Below, piece after piece: positions 13,462 to 13,493 of a stretch of 13,493 bases of DNA. Numbering within the stretch: the stretch's first letter is position 1; each line of letters begins with the position of its first letter. A model generated the notes under the pieces. That model ran no database searches. It was not told the DNA's origin and saw only the letters and a list, made by a program, of their open reading frames with translations. The DNA is from Aliishimia sp045106335 (GTDB lineage: Bacteria > Pseudomonadota > Alphaproteobacteria > Rhodobacterales > Rhodobacteraceae). Location of the stretch: the NCBI GenBank assembly GCA_045106335.1, contig JBGCEM010000116.1:1-13493 (forward strand), in the 5' to 3' direction. A program made the position numbers and the translations under genes.

Positions 13462-13493
13462 GATGCCCAAACACCAATGTCGGGAAAGTCCGC

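Larger units (their letters stand above)
13038..13493. other. Non-coding right end with palindromes and repeats
   Basis: I see no supported gene in this 456-bp stretch. A 47-codon frame from ATG 13042 has no ribosome site and resembles nothing I know. The stretch holds a perfect 12-bp palindrome (13090-13101), a 13-bp direct repeat (13301-13313 and 13449-13461), and at the very edge ATGTCGGGAAAGTCCGC, akin to the GCGGACA/TGTCCGC repeats elsewhere. A promoter for a gene outside the window may lie here. Confidence 0.45.

Overview
The window looks like a piece of an alphaproteobacterial chromosome, most likely from the Rhodobacteraceae (marine Roseobacter-type). This rests on moderate GC, the style of the LysR, TetR, DUF1348 and GFA proteins, an initiator tRNA with an A29:U41 pair, and intergenic palindromic repeats with GCGGACA/TGTCCGC ends. 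The taxon is an inference; no database search was possible.

Layout. (1) 62-138: initiator tRNA-fMet, then about 340 bp of non-coding DNA with several inverted repeats. (2) 475-3016: a LysR regulator divergent from a two-gene unit, a cytosolic DsbA/FrnE-like CGWC thiol oxidoreductase followed by an exported (Tat-type) metallo-beta-lactamase-fold protein that has lost most of its metal ligands. A near-textbook LysR operator lies between them. (3) 3062-4059: a decayed IS3-family element with orfA truncated at its 5' side and orfB in the -1 frame; the third catalytic residue of the DDE triad is Lys. (4) 4257-5192: EamA/DMT drug-metabolite exporter, then about 470 bp non-coding with nested inverted repeats. 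(5) 5660-8282: a second LysR regulator divergent from a tightly packed unit of SAM methyltransferase, DUF2306 membrane protein and a 52-residue remnant resembling the N-terminus of DUF6326 proteins. (6) 8464-12438: six minus-strand genes (Tat-exported tandem YdhR-like protein, tautomerase, small secreted protein, glyoxalase I, GFA-type zinc protein, NIPSNAP protein) divergent from a TetR regulator. Three copies of one near-palindromic operator lie in the shared promoter region. (7) 12570-13037: a DUF1348 (NTF2-like) protein, then about 450 bp of apparently non-coding DNA with palindromes and a 13-bp direct repeat.

How it fits together. Three regulator-plus-divergent-operon modules sit side by side, separated by IS debris and repeat-rich spacers, which is typical of accessory chromosomal DNA. 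The TetR module is the most coherent. Glyoxalase I handles methylglyoxal-glutathione adducts, GFA-family proteins are linked to formaldehyde or other thiol adducts, tautomerases act on enols and unsaturated acids, and YdhR/NIPSNAP are ferredoxin-like (dimeric alpha-beta barrel) folds often found with aromatic or quinone chemistry. I infer an inducible operon against a reactive electrophile (aldehyde, quinone or dicarbonyl). The DsbA/MBL and methyltransferase modules may also be stress or detoxification units, with less support. Several genes show loss or change of key residues (MBL metal ligands, IS transposase Glu to Lys, glyoxalase first metal-ligand His to Tyr).
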